Shown here: positions 36,581 to 44,559 of the stretch, piece by piece
How positions within the stretch are numbered: position 1 is the first letter of the stretch
How the letters are laid out: each line of letters starts with the position of its first letter
DNA from: DAIOEK01 sp963828285
GTDB taxonomy: Bacteria; Chloroflexota; Anaerolineae; Anaerolineales; Anaerolineaceae
Assembly (NCBI GenBank): GCA_963828285.1
Contig: CAWHEB010000001.1
Span: 615,960 to 679,959, forward strand
Length of the DNA: 64,000 nucleotides
Reading direction: 5' to 3'
Position numbers and translations under genes: made by a program
Notes under the pieces: generated by a model
Seen by the model: only the letters and a program-made list of their open reading frames with translations
Database searches by the model: none
What the model was told of the DNA's origin: nothing

Positions 36581-36628
36581 ACCGTTACCGTAACCACTTC
36601 CGTTACCGTTTCCGTTACCGGTTACGGA
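36581..36628. promoter_or_regulatory. Hexanucleotide repeat array, probable LacI-type operators
   Basis: About eight imperfect six-base units with consensus CCGTTA/ACCGTT cover 48 bases. CCGTTACCG occurs exactly at 36582, 36600 and 36612, and a related CGGTTACGG at 36619. GTAACCGTTAC (36578-36588) is an odd palindrome. The array begins a few bases downstream of the -10 box of the minus-strand promoter, the normal place for a repressor site. It could bind several LacI dimers. A repeat of this kind could also vary in length by slippage. Confidence 0.6.
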
Positions 36629-36632
36629 TTTT

Positions 36633-36660
36633 ATTATATGCCGTTCAAAACACTTGTCAA
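36633..36660 (-). promoter_or_regulatory. Sigma70-type promoter of the sugar operon
   Basis: On the minus strand a perfect TTGACA (36655-36660) and perfect TATAAT (36633-36638) are 16 bases apart. The start of transcription would fall near 36626, inside the repeat array, 80 bases upstream of the LacI ATG. This is the strongest promoter match in the window. Confidence 0.85.
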
Positions 36661-36727
36661 TAGCCAATTTTTAGGTTGAGGTTAAGTTCCGGGGTGAGAC
36701 GGATTATGGTGCTTCTGTTGCATGGAA

Positions 36728-36733
36728 TATAAT
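36728..36733 (+). promoter_or_regulatory. -10 element for the GH4/PfkB genes
   Basis: A perfect TATAAT 28 bases before the GH4 ATG at 36762. The -35 region is poor, which would fit a need for an activator or a weak promoter. Confidence 0.45.
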
Positions 36734-36761
36734 TAACCAAATCTTGCTTTTTGAGGTACTC

Positions 36762-38129
36762 ATGAAATTAACGATCATTGGTGCAGCTGGTGTTCGTACT
36801 CCGCTTATCGTAAAAGAAATTATCAACCGGCAAAATCAATTAGGAATTTCTCAATTATTTTTGATGGATATCGATCCTGAGCGTCTCGATTTGATAGCCA
36901 CAGTCACGGCGCCAATCGAATCTACGCAACAAGCTGCATTTACGATTACAAGAACTACTGATCCAAAATACGCTCTTACGGATGCGGATTATGTGATCAC
37001 CACTTTTCGAGTAGGTGGCATGCCTTCGCGAATTATCGATGAAAGGGTCCCTCTATCCTTCGGTTTCCTTGGTCAGGAAACAACTGGACCCGGTGGTTTT
37101 GCTATGGGTTTGCGTTCCATTCCGGTGTTACTTGAGTACTTGGATCAAATGAGGATAGTATGTCCAAATGCCTGGTTAATCAACTTTGCCAATCCCAGCG
37201 GTATGCTGACCGAGGCAGCTCATATCTATGGTAAATGGGATCGAGCTATTGGTATATGCGATGGACCATCCAGCATGTTACAGTTGATTGCACAAGTATT
37301 GGGATTACCATCCTCTTCGCTCTGGATGGAATACTTTGGGTTAAATCATCTTGGATGGATCCGTTCCGTAACAGATGGAAAACACGAGTTCGTACCGGAG
37401 ATCATCTCCCTTCTTGTTGAGGCAGGTGGATTTCCAGGTTTCCATATTGATCCCAAGTTGGTAGCCTGTTTGGGTATGATACCCAACGAATACTTGTATT
37501 ACTATTATTACTCTAAGAAATCGGTCAGTAATATCATCCAAAGCAAACAAACCCGGGGCGAAACGGTTTCTGCCTTGAACGAAAATTTGTTTGCTGAGTT
37601 GAAAACTTATCGGGATCGGGAAGATTTCGAAGGAATGAGTAATGTTTATAATGAATACATCTCTGCTCGCAGCATGAGTTATATGAACACCGAGACAGGG
37701 AAGGAAAACAATGAACTGTTAAGTAGAATAATGACCGAGTCAGCTGATCTTGGTTACGCCAGAATGGCTCTCGACCTGATCGAATCTCTTGAAACTGGTT
37801 TTCCCCGTCAGTTGACTTTAAATATCCCAAATCAAAGCTCAATTTCCGGTATGAGCGCTGAGGACATCGTCGAAATTCCAGTAAATGTCACGAAACAGGC
37901 ATTATCTGGTATTGAAATTGGCTCCATACCTGATCATTGTCTAGGATTAATGAAATCAATAAAAGCTTATGAGAAACTGACCATTGATGCTGCGGTTACA
38001 AATAACTATGAAAAAGCTGTAACAGCCCTAACAATCCATCCGCTGGTAGGAGACTTCGCATCATCCCAACAAATCTTGGATGAATATCTAGCTCAACATG
38101 GTACTTATTTTCCAAAGCTGACGAAATGA
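36762..38129 (+). CDS. Glycoside hydrolase family 4 (NAD+/Mn2+-dependent glycosidase)
   Basis: A 455-residue GH4 enzyme, which cleaves glycosides by an oxidation-elimination route with bound NAD+ and a divalent metal. The dinucleotide motif is 'IIGAAGVRTP'. Metal ligands are expected at Cys166 in 'GICDGP' and His196 in 'GLNHLGW', with 'NFANPSGML' in between. These match the family pattern. GH4 includes 6-phospho-alpha/beta-glucosidases, alpha-galactosidases and glucuronidases. As the neighbouring importer is an ABC system and not a phosphotransferase system, the substrate may be unphosphorylated. ATG 36762 follows GAGGT. It is divergent from the LacI operon and overlaps the PfkB gene by 4 bases. 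Confidence 0.88.
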   Translation: MKLTIIGAAGVRTPLIVKEIINRQNQLGISQLFLMDIDPERLDLIATVTAPIESTQQAAFTITRTTDPKYALTDADYVITTFRVGGMPSRIIDERVPLSFGFLGQETTGPGGFAMGLRSIPVLLEYLDQMRIVCPNAWLINFANPSGMLTEAAHIYGKWDRAIGICDGPSSMLQLIAQVLGLPSSSLWMEYFGLNHLGWIRSVTDGKHEFVPEIISLLVEAGGFPGFHIDPKLVACLGMIPNEYLYYYYYSKKSVSNIIQSKQTRGETVSALNENLFAELKTYRDREDFEGMSNVYNEYISARSMSYMNTETGKENNELLSRIMTESADLGYARMALDLIESLETGFPRQLTLNIPNQSSISGMSAEDIVEIPVNVTKQALSGIEIGSIPDHCLGLMKSIKAYEKLTIDAAVTNNYEKAVTALTIHPLVGDFASSQQILDEYLAQHGTYFPKLTK

Positions 38130-39055
38130 CTGAAAATAAATATGATGTCTTAACGGTAGGGGATCCAACCCTAGATTTGATATTCACTGGGATGCCCCAA
38201 CTCCCCACCCTTGGTGAGGACACGCTAGCTTCAGGTTTCGATATGACTCCGGGTGAAGCCTATAATACTGCTGTAGGTTTACATAGACTTGGGTTAAAGG
38301 TTGCCTGGGTGGCCGAATTTGGTAATGATCTTATCAGCCAATTAGTACTTAGCCTAATCAGGCGAGATAACATGGATGAGACTTTTTTTGTCCATCACAA
38401 TCGTCCTTTTCGGAGGATTTCGGCCAGTTTCTCGTACTCAAATGATAGAGGATTCCTCAGCTATTACGATCCGGCACCATTAATTCCATCTGCGATATCT
38501 GCTTTGACAAAAGTACAGGCTAAGTGTTTCTTTATCCCTGGATTGTATACCGACAGTTTATTTTCGCTCGCTCTACCCATTATTCGGGCAAAAAAAATGA
38601 TTTTGGCAATGGATGGAAACTGTAACAGTTCTATTAATTTACATGACAAAGCAGTTAGATTTACGATCAGCCACCTTGATCTATTTATGCCAAATCAAAA
38701 AGAAGCTTTAATGCTGACAGGACAAACCGATCTTGAAGCTGCCGGTGAGGAACTTGGCAAGTATTGTCCTTTAATCATCATCAAAGCAGGAAAAGATGGG
38801 GCTTATGCTTTCCATGATAAACAATGCTTTCATGAACCCGCATTAAAAATCACACCATTAGATACCACGGGCGCAGGTGATATTTTCAATTCTGGTTTTT
38901 TAACTGCATGGCTAGAGAAAAAATCGCTTCCTGAATGCTTACGTTGGGGGAACATTAGCGCTGGTCTTTCAACACTTGGGCATGGAAGCTCCGGATATCG
39001 GTTCACACGCACAGAAATTCGAGATTATATTAACCATTTACAAACTGAAAACTAA
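38126..39055 (+). CDS. PfkB-family sugar kinase
   Basis: A 309-residue ribokinase-type kinase. The N-terminal 'VLTVGDPTLDLIFTGMP' is the first PfkB signature region, and 'PLDTTGAGDIFNSGFLTAWL' near residue 250 contains the catalytic Asp and anion hole. 'MPNQKEALMLTG' is the usual middle block. The start ATG overlaps the stop of the GH4 gene, so both are made together. It probably phosphorylates the sugar released by GH4 or produced by the isomerase. The family covers ribose, fructose, KDG, tagatose-6-phosphate and others, so specificity is open. Confidence 0.88.
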   Translation: MTENKYDVLTVGDPTLDLIFTGMPQLPTLGEDTLASGFDMTPGEAYNTAVGLHRLGLKVAWVAEFGNDLISQLVLSLIRRDNMDETFFVHHNRPFRRISASFSYSNDRGFLSYYDPAPLIPSAISALTKVQAKCFFIPGLYTDSLFSLALPIIRAKKMILAMDGNCNSSINLHDKAVRFTISHLDLFMPNQKEALMLTGQTDLEAAGEELGKYCPLIIIKAGKDGAYAFHDKQCFHEPALKITPLDTTGAGDIFNSGFLTAWLEKKSLPECLRWGNISAGLSTLGHGSSGYRFTRTEIRDYINHLQTEN

Positions 39056-39139
39056 CTGTAAGGTTCATCTACTTCTCCGCATGCTATATTGTTATTACCT
39101 AACGGGATTCTAACCACCATCCCGGCGGAGAAAGCACAA

Positions 39140-40912
39140 ATGAACACAAAAAACAAACTTCTTCCTAATATCTTCTCATTTCTGGTAGTTTTCGTGCTAT
39201 TGGCTGGATTAACTGGTCCAGCTGTAGCATCCCCGCTGGATGAAGTATATATCGTCATGGGAGAGGAATCTCTAGCTGTTCAACGGGCTGTCATCAGCGT
39301 GGGTGGTCTTGTTTTGGATAAGTACGACTTCATTCAAGGTGTTTCAGCGAGATTATCCGACCTTGAAGCTCAAAACCTCGAAGACGAACCAGGTATTAAC
39401 CTGGTTTCGAAAGATGCAGAAGTCACATTACAAGGTGAAGAAATCTGGGATGAAGAAGGTGGTGAAGAAAAAACTTCACCTTCGACAGATTATCCTGATG
39501 TAAGCGGTGCAGACCTGGTTTGGGCTGAAGGTTACAACGGCGAAGGCGTTACCGTAGCAGTTCTGGATACCGGTATAAGCCGGCATCGTGGGTTGGTTCG
39601 GGACACGAATGGCAAACAAGGACGAATAGTTGGCTGGCTTGATTTGGTTAATAAAAAGAAATTACCTTTTGATTCTAATGGCCACGGCACCCATGTAGCT
39701 GGAATCATTGCAAACAGTCAACTTGGTGAAGATAAAGAATGGAACGGGATGGCACCAGGAGTGAACCTGGTTGGTGTTCGTGTCCTCGATAAAGAAGGTA
39801 AAGGAACCTACAAAAACGTCATCAAAGGTATTGATTGGGTTATCAAGAATAAAGATAAATACGGTATCAGCTTGATCAATTTATCACTTGTTTCGACTGT
39901 AAAATCACCATACTGGTCTGATCCGCTTAACGTAGCTATTATGCGAGCCTGGCAGGAAGGGATTACGGTTGTTGTCGCAGCCGGCAATACTGGTTCGGAC
40001 CCGATGACTGTTGGGGTACCAGGAAATAATCCATATGTGATCACTGTAGGTGCATTCACTGATAACTACACGCCCAATGATTGGAATGATGATTACATCG
40101 CACCATTCTCTGCTGCTGGTCCGACATTGGATGGATTTGTAAAACCCGATATCGTAGCTCCCGGGGCACACATTGTATCGACGATGCTGCCAAAATCAGT
40201 TATTGCCAAAAACCACCAGGCAAATCGAGTAGCCAACCAATACTTCTCCATGGCAGGAACATCACAAGCTGCTGCAGTGACAACCGGAGCAGCAGCGCTT
40301 ATCCTTTCCAAAAATCCCGGGTTATCACCAAATGAAGTGAAATACCGCTTGATGTACACCGCTTTCCCGTGGACAAATCCTGACAGTGGCGATGCAGTGT
40401 ATAGTGTGTGGCAGCAAGGAGCCGGTCGCATCAATGCCAGGGATGCAGCACTGGAAGATATTAGTGGATCGGCGAATGAAGGGATGGATATTGCAGCTGA
40501 CATATCCGGGGATCAGCATTACGAAGGATTCACATATTATGATGAAGCTTCTGAAAGCTTCATGTTACATGGCGACGATGGGCAATCAGGCAGTTTCGGT
40601 CTTTGGTCAGGTTCGTTCGGTCTGTGGTCTGGTTCCTTCGGATTATGGTCAGGCAGTTTCGGATTGTGGTCAGGATCCTTCGGATTATGGTCTGGTAGCT
40701 TTGGATTGTGGTCTGGGTCGTTCGGTTTGTGGTCTGGTAGCTTTGGATTATGGTCAGGCGGTTATACCAACTGGGCTACTGCGGACGGAAATACACCCTG
40801 GACGGGTACTCCATTTAGCAATACAGCATTTGTTGAAAAATACAGGGACGGTACCGCTTCAGCATCAGAGACTTCTACGACATCAATTACCAAGTGGGTA
40901 AAAGAACCTTAG
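39140..40912 (+). CDS. Subtilisin-like S8 serine protease with C-terminal heptad repeats
   Basis: A 590-residue exported protease. A signal peptide (~1-30, ending 'GPAVA') and an inhibitor-I9-like propeptide (~31-100) precede the catalytic domain. The triad is visible: Asp143 in 'VAVLDTGIS', His182 in 'GHGTHVAG' and Ser375 in 'MAGTSQAAA', with the oxyanion Asn283 in 'VAAGNTGSDP'. After the domain (~480) come eight exact heptads (Ser-Gly-Ser-Phe-Gly-Leu-Trp) and a final variant, then a short tail. ATG 39140 was chosen over upstream in-frame codons because it starts the signal peptide. The gene ends 4 bases from the convergent cyclase gene, with no terminator between. Confidence 0.9.
   Translation: MNTKNKLLPNIFSFLVVFVLLAGLTGPAVASPLDEVYIVMGEESLAVQRAVISVGGLVLDKYDFIQGVSARLSDLEAQNLEDEPGINLVSKDAEVTLQGEEIWDEEGGEEKTSPSTDYPDVSGADLVWAEGYNGEGVTVAVLDTGISRHRGLVRDTNGKQGRIVGWLDLVNKKKLPFDSNGHGTHVAGIIANSQLGEDKEWNGMAPGVNLVGVRVLDKEGKGTYKNVIKGIDWVIKNKDKYGISLINLSLVSTVKSPYWSDPLNVAIMRAWQEGITVVVAAGNTGSDPMTVGVPGNNPYVITVGAFTDNYTPNDWNDDYIAPFSAAGPTLDGFVKPDIVAPGAHIVSTMLPKSVIAKNHQANRVANQYFSMAGTSQAAAVTTGAAALILSKNPGLSPNEVKYRLMYTAFPWTNPDSGDAVYSVWQQGAGRINARDAALEDISGSANEGMDIAADISGDQHYEGFTYYDEASESFMLHGDDGQSGSFGLWSGSFGLWSGSFGLWSGSFGLWSGSFGLWSGSFGLWSGSFGLWSGSFGLWSGGYTNWATADGNTPWTGTPFSNTAFVEKYRDGTASASETSTTSITKWVKEP
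40586..40753 (+). repeat. Eight 21-bp coding repeats (SGSFGLW heptads)
   Basis: Eight consecutive 21-base units encode identical seven-residue units (Ser-Gly-Ser-Phe-Gly-Leu-Trp). The DNA copies differ at many silent sites; the second Ser alternates between AGY and TCN codons, so the amino-acid sequence is kept while the DNA has drifted. Confidence 0.9.
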
Positions 40913-40916
40913 TACA

Positions 40917-43900
40917 CTAAATATTAGTAATTTCCGCCAGATCAGCCATTGCTCCATAGTGTTCAAAGATCTGGCGGGCTCGGTTTAAGCTGATTTCTGA
41001 GCGAGAATCGTCTCCCATCTTTTCTGATAGCTGTCCTCTAATGACAAGGTTTCTACCTTGTTCAAGAACATCTCCAGTGTGCTGGAAGATTTCATCGCTG
41101 AGCAAAATGCAATTTTCTGCTTCAGAAAAATCATTCATGCGGATAGCGATTTGAGAAAGTAATCTATACGCTCTACCGCGATCATCCGTAATTTTATTAT
41201 CTCCGTTTACTATGTCTATAAGCCTGATTGCTTCTTCCGCACAGTCTTTTGCCCGTTGAAGATCTTCTTTATCCAACCAAAGTAATCCTTCATAGACTTT
41301 TAGATCTGGCAAAACCTCTTGTGAATGGATCTGATCAAATAATTCTGTTCCCTTTTTAGTAAATTGTAGCCCGTCATCGAACCTACCGGTTAAATGGAAT
41401 AGGCGGCTCAGATGTAAATTGATCATCGCAGTATGATAGATGAGGTGAAGCCTCTCTGCTTGTTCCAGAGCTAAAAGCAAATGAGTTTCCGCTTCTGGGA
41501 AATCTCCCCTATCTATTTCCAATAAACCGAGGTTTGAAAGAACATTCACTTCGCCTTCGACATCTCCGAGCATGCGATGACTTTTGAGACTTCGTCCAAA
41601 GGATTGCAATCCTTCGGACCAGCTGCCCATTTTCCATTGAAGAAGGCCTAGATTATTACTTGATCTCGCGACTGCAACTCTATCCCCCAGACGCTCCCTT
41701 AATGCAATGCTATGTTCCAGCAATCGAGCAGCTTCAATGAATTTACTTTGCTGGTAATAAACACCAGCCAAACGATTACAGATGGATGCATATAGAGCTG
41801 GTTGTTGATTCTCATCTGGTAAACTTTTTAGTCCAGCTTGGAGTGTATATTCAGCATCTGTTAAGTTACCTTGCCTGAATTGCACCCATCCCAGATCGTG
41901 GAAGAGCCAGACAGTTTCAACAGAATCTTGTACTCCGCTCACTTTGACCATATTCTGTGCAATCGTGAGATGCGTAATTGCTTCTTCATATTGACTTAGT
42001 TTCTCATATACTTCTGCAAGACTTCTATGGAGCTTAGCCAATTGGATGTAGTCAAGGGGACTACACACGCCCTCCTGCATACGTCCGGCAGCTTTTCGGA
42101 AACTTTCCAAAGCCAGTTGATATTCTCCATGGAACAACTGCGATTGACCTAATCCGGAATACACATCTGCAGCCTGTTGATGCTGGTGCGGGATTTTACT
42201 CATCAGTAATTCTGATTGAAGGTAATAACTCCGTGCCTGTTCTAATGCAAATTTTTCTGCTGACCGTTTGCCGGCACGGATGCAATACTCCAGTGCCTTT
42301 TTCCCGTCGAGACTATAAAAATAATGTCTTGCGAGTACATCAATATATTCATCCAGATTTGCTTGATGAAGCGATTCCAGCGACTGACCGATCAATCCGT
42401 GAAGTTCACACTTATCACCACTAAGCAAGGTTCCATAAATCGTATCTGACATCAAAATATGTGTGAAACGGTAGTCCTGACCTTTGAAATCGGAAAAATG
42501 TTCCAGTAATCCACGGTCGATCAATTGTTGCATGATTTCATCGAAAAGCAGAGGATCACTAATTTTTAAGACATCGCGTAATAATGCGGAATTAAAATCC
42601 CTTCCAATGATCGAAGCTACTTGTAATAAACGACGCTGCAACGAGCTCAATCTGTCAAATCTGGAGAGGATCAATCCCTGAATCGAGTCTGGAATTGAAG
42701 CAATCTCGTTTGGATTCTTGGGAGGATTATATTTCCATGTCATTCCGTCATGTAGAAGCCAACCTTGTTCCACTAATGAGTGGATTAACTCTTCAATATA
42801 AAAAGGATTTCCATTTCCCCTCTGAAGGAATGAATGTATGAATTCATTAGGTAATTTGTGCGGTTTTAGGAAATGGTTCACCATTACTCTGGCGGATTTT
42901 TCATCCAGTCTGGTTAGTTCTAGTTTTGTATATCTAGAACCCAATTCATCCTGTATCGGAAGGATAACTTTCGAAAAGGATGGATCCTCCGGATTACGGG
43001 TTACAACCAGAAGTAGAACAGGTGAGGTTTCAGTTTTTTTGGCTGCAAATTGCAGGAATTGAAGGGATGACTCATCTGCCCAATGCATATCCTCAAAGAT
43101 TAATACAATTGGTTTTTGCCTTGAAGGATAAAAAAGTAGATTCACTGCCAACGTGAAGACTTCCCGCTGTAATTGTTCAGGATCCAAATAAGCAAGGAAA
43201 GTCGTTTCAAATTCCTGTTGTGGTAAACCTCCCAGAATCCAACGTAAAATTAGAACAGCTTCAGGATATTGGACTGCTGAATCAGGTTTCACGTGTTTCC
43301 GAATAATTTGCTCCATCTCGCTTTCCTGCTCATTACCAGTAATATTCAAGTAATGACGAAGCATATCTTGGAGAACCCAATACTGAATGGTCTTTTTATA
43401 GGTATAACTATGCCCGGCAATCGTAAAGATATCTTTTTCGATCAACTTCTGTCGAAATTCTGATATCAATCTACTTTTTCCAATACCAGCTTCCCCATAA
43501 AGGACAGTCATACCTCCCAAGCCTTGATAGAACATGTTGTCCACAGACATTATTAACGAACCGAGTTGCTCATCTCTGCCCACCATCGGGCTGCGCAAAG
43601 AATGTGCTGAGGCATCTGAAACACGACTTTCTAGTAGTTTTACAAATTGATAGCTGGAAACCGGTTGATCATATCCTTTCAACCAGAAAGGACCAACAGG
43701 TTGAAATTCTGCCGATACCTTTAAGTGTTGATATGCCGAATCACTTACCAAAATTACTCCTGGTGTGGCAGCATCAAGTAAGCGGCTTGCAAGGTTTACT
43801 GTATCCCCAATCGCTGTGTAATTCATCAACATATTCGAACCTATACCGCCAACAACAACCTCACCACTGTTCAAGGAGATGTGCATTGAAAGATTTAGAT

Positions 43901-44414
43901 CCTGGGCGATTTTATCGCTATAGCGTTGGTGCATATCATGATCGAACTGTCGAATTTCTTCCATCATCTCTACAGCTGAGCGTAATGCAAGCTCTGGGTG
44001 AGATTCATGCGCAATGGGTGCTCCAAAGATGGCCATTAATCCATCGCCAAGCATTTTGTCAACCATTCCGTCATACTTGTAAACATCTTTAATAAGCAAA
44101 TTCATGAACTGCTGTATGGTTACAAAAACTTCCTCTGGATCTAATATTCGCGATAATGCAGTAAAGCCGGAGAGATCCGCAAATAATATTGTGACTGTTC
44201 TTCTCTGCCCCGCAGAATTTAACCCTGCTACCCGAAACCGTTCCAAAAGATCAGCACCTACCATTACCCCCACAGTTTCAGGTAGGTATTCTTCAGGTGC
44301 CGCAGATGCAACCAGTGCGGATGTATTTAACGGTAAACGTGTTCCACAGTTCCCGCAAAATCGCATACCGGGTGGATTATTAAAACCGCATTTATGGCAG
44401 AGCAAATTCGGCAT
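40917..44414 (-). CDS. Class III adenylate cyclase-AAA ATPase-TPR signalling protein
   Basis: An 1165-residue multidomain protein. Residues ~5-27 form a zinc ribbon ('CHKCGFNNPP', 'FCGNCGTRLP'). Residues ~70-265 are a class III cyclase domain with metal Asp residues in 'ILFADLSGFTAL' and 'KMLGDGLMAIFG', and 'TAIGDTVNLASRL' carrying the Asp and Asn/Arg positions of adenylate cyclases. An AAA/NTPase domain follows (Walker A 'YGEAGIGKSR', Walker B-like 'IVLIFEDMHWADESSLQF'). The C-terminal ~500 residues are TPR-like repeats. Such proteins are common large bacterial regulators that may link cAMP synthesis to a regulatory NTPase. No membrane segment is seen. The partner and signal are unknown. Confidence 0.88.
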   Translation of the reverse strand: MPNLLCHKCGFNNPPGMRFCGNCGTRLPLNTSALVASAAPEEYLPETVGVMVGADLLERFRVAGLNSAGQRRTVTILFADLSGFTALSRILDPEEVFVTIQQFMNLLIKDVYKYDGMVDKMLGDGLMAIFGAPIAHESHPELALRSAVEMMEEIRQFDHDMHQRYSDKIAQDLNLSMHISLNSGEVVVGGIGSNMLMNYTAIGDTVNLASRLLDAATPGVILVSDSAYQHLKVSAEFQPVGPFWLKGYDQPVSSYQFVKLLESRVSDASAHSLRSPMVGRDEQLGSLIMSVDNMFYQGLGGMTVLYGEAGIGKSRLISEFRQKLIEKDIFTIAGHSYTYKKTIQYWVLQDMLRHYLNITGNEQESEMEQIIRKHVKPDSAVQYPEAVLILRWILGGLPQQEFETTFLAYLDPEQLQREVFTLAVNLLFYPSRQKPIVLIFEDMHWADESSLQFLQFAAKKTETSPVLLLVVTRNPEDPSFSKVILPIQDELGSRYTKLELTRLDEKSARVMVNHFLKPHKLPNEFIHSFLQRGNGNPFYIEELIHSLVEQGWLLHDGMTWKYNPPKNPNEIASIPDSIQGLILSRFDRLSSLQRRLLQVASIIGRDFNSALLRDVLKISDPLLFDEIMQQLIDRGLLEHFSDFKGQDYRFTHILMSDTIYGTLLSGDKCELHGLIGQSLESLHQANLDEYIDVLARHYFYSLDGKKALEYCIRAGKRSAEKFALEQARSYYLQSELLMSKIPHQHQQAADVYSGLGQSQLFHGEYQLALESFRKAAGRMQEGVCSPLDYIQLAKLHRSLAEVYEKLSQYEEAITHLTIAQNMVKVSGVQDSVETVWLFHDLGWVQFRQGNLTDAEYTLQAGLKSLPDENQQPALYASICNRLAGVYYQQSKFIEAARLLEHSIALRERLGDRVAVARSSNNLGLLQWKMGSWSEGLQSFGRSLKSHRMLGDVEGEVNVLSNLGLLEIDRGDFPEAETHLLLALEQAERLHLIYHTAMINLHLSRLFHLTGRFDDGLQFTKKGTELFDQIHSQEVLPDLKVYEGLLWLDKEDLQRAKDCAEEAIRLIDIVNGDNKITDDRGRAYRLLSQIAIRMNDFSEAENCILLSDEIFQHTGDVLEQGRNLVIRGQLSEKMGDDSRSEISLNRARQIFEHYGAMADLAEITNI

Positions 44415-44559
44415 GATTGCTGTCCATCTGATTGATTCAGGATAGCTTATAATCCTACTTATTCTTTCTTTATCTTTTAATATAACCTGTTATTAATTGA
44501 ACTCAAAGTTTCTGTTAGTAAATTGTAAGGTTATGTCGAAAAATTAATATCTGAAAACT

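Noticed and set aside
36406..36663. Open frame with Arg-Tyr-Arg repeats
   Set aside because: It only translates the hexanucleotide operator array and the end of the LacI gene in the wrong strand.
36728..36743. Alternative start of GH4 at 36744
   Set aside because: The frame opens there, but ATG 36762 has a GAGGT site and begins at the family's dinucleotide motif.
24978..39055. Assigning the sugar regulon to sulfoquinovose or fucose breakdown
   Set aside because: Isomerase and transaldolase families alone do not fix the sugar, and no sulfosugar- or fucose-specific enzyme could be recognised.
40386..40901. 171-codon frame overlapping the subtilase
   Set aside because: Its repeats are the frame-shifted image of the heptads; the subtilase frame has the catalytic motifs.
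43604..44092. 162-codon plus-strand frame antisense to the cyclase gene
   Set aside because: No start context or motif; the opposite strand encodes clear cyclase residues.
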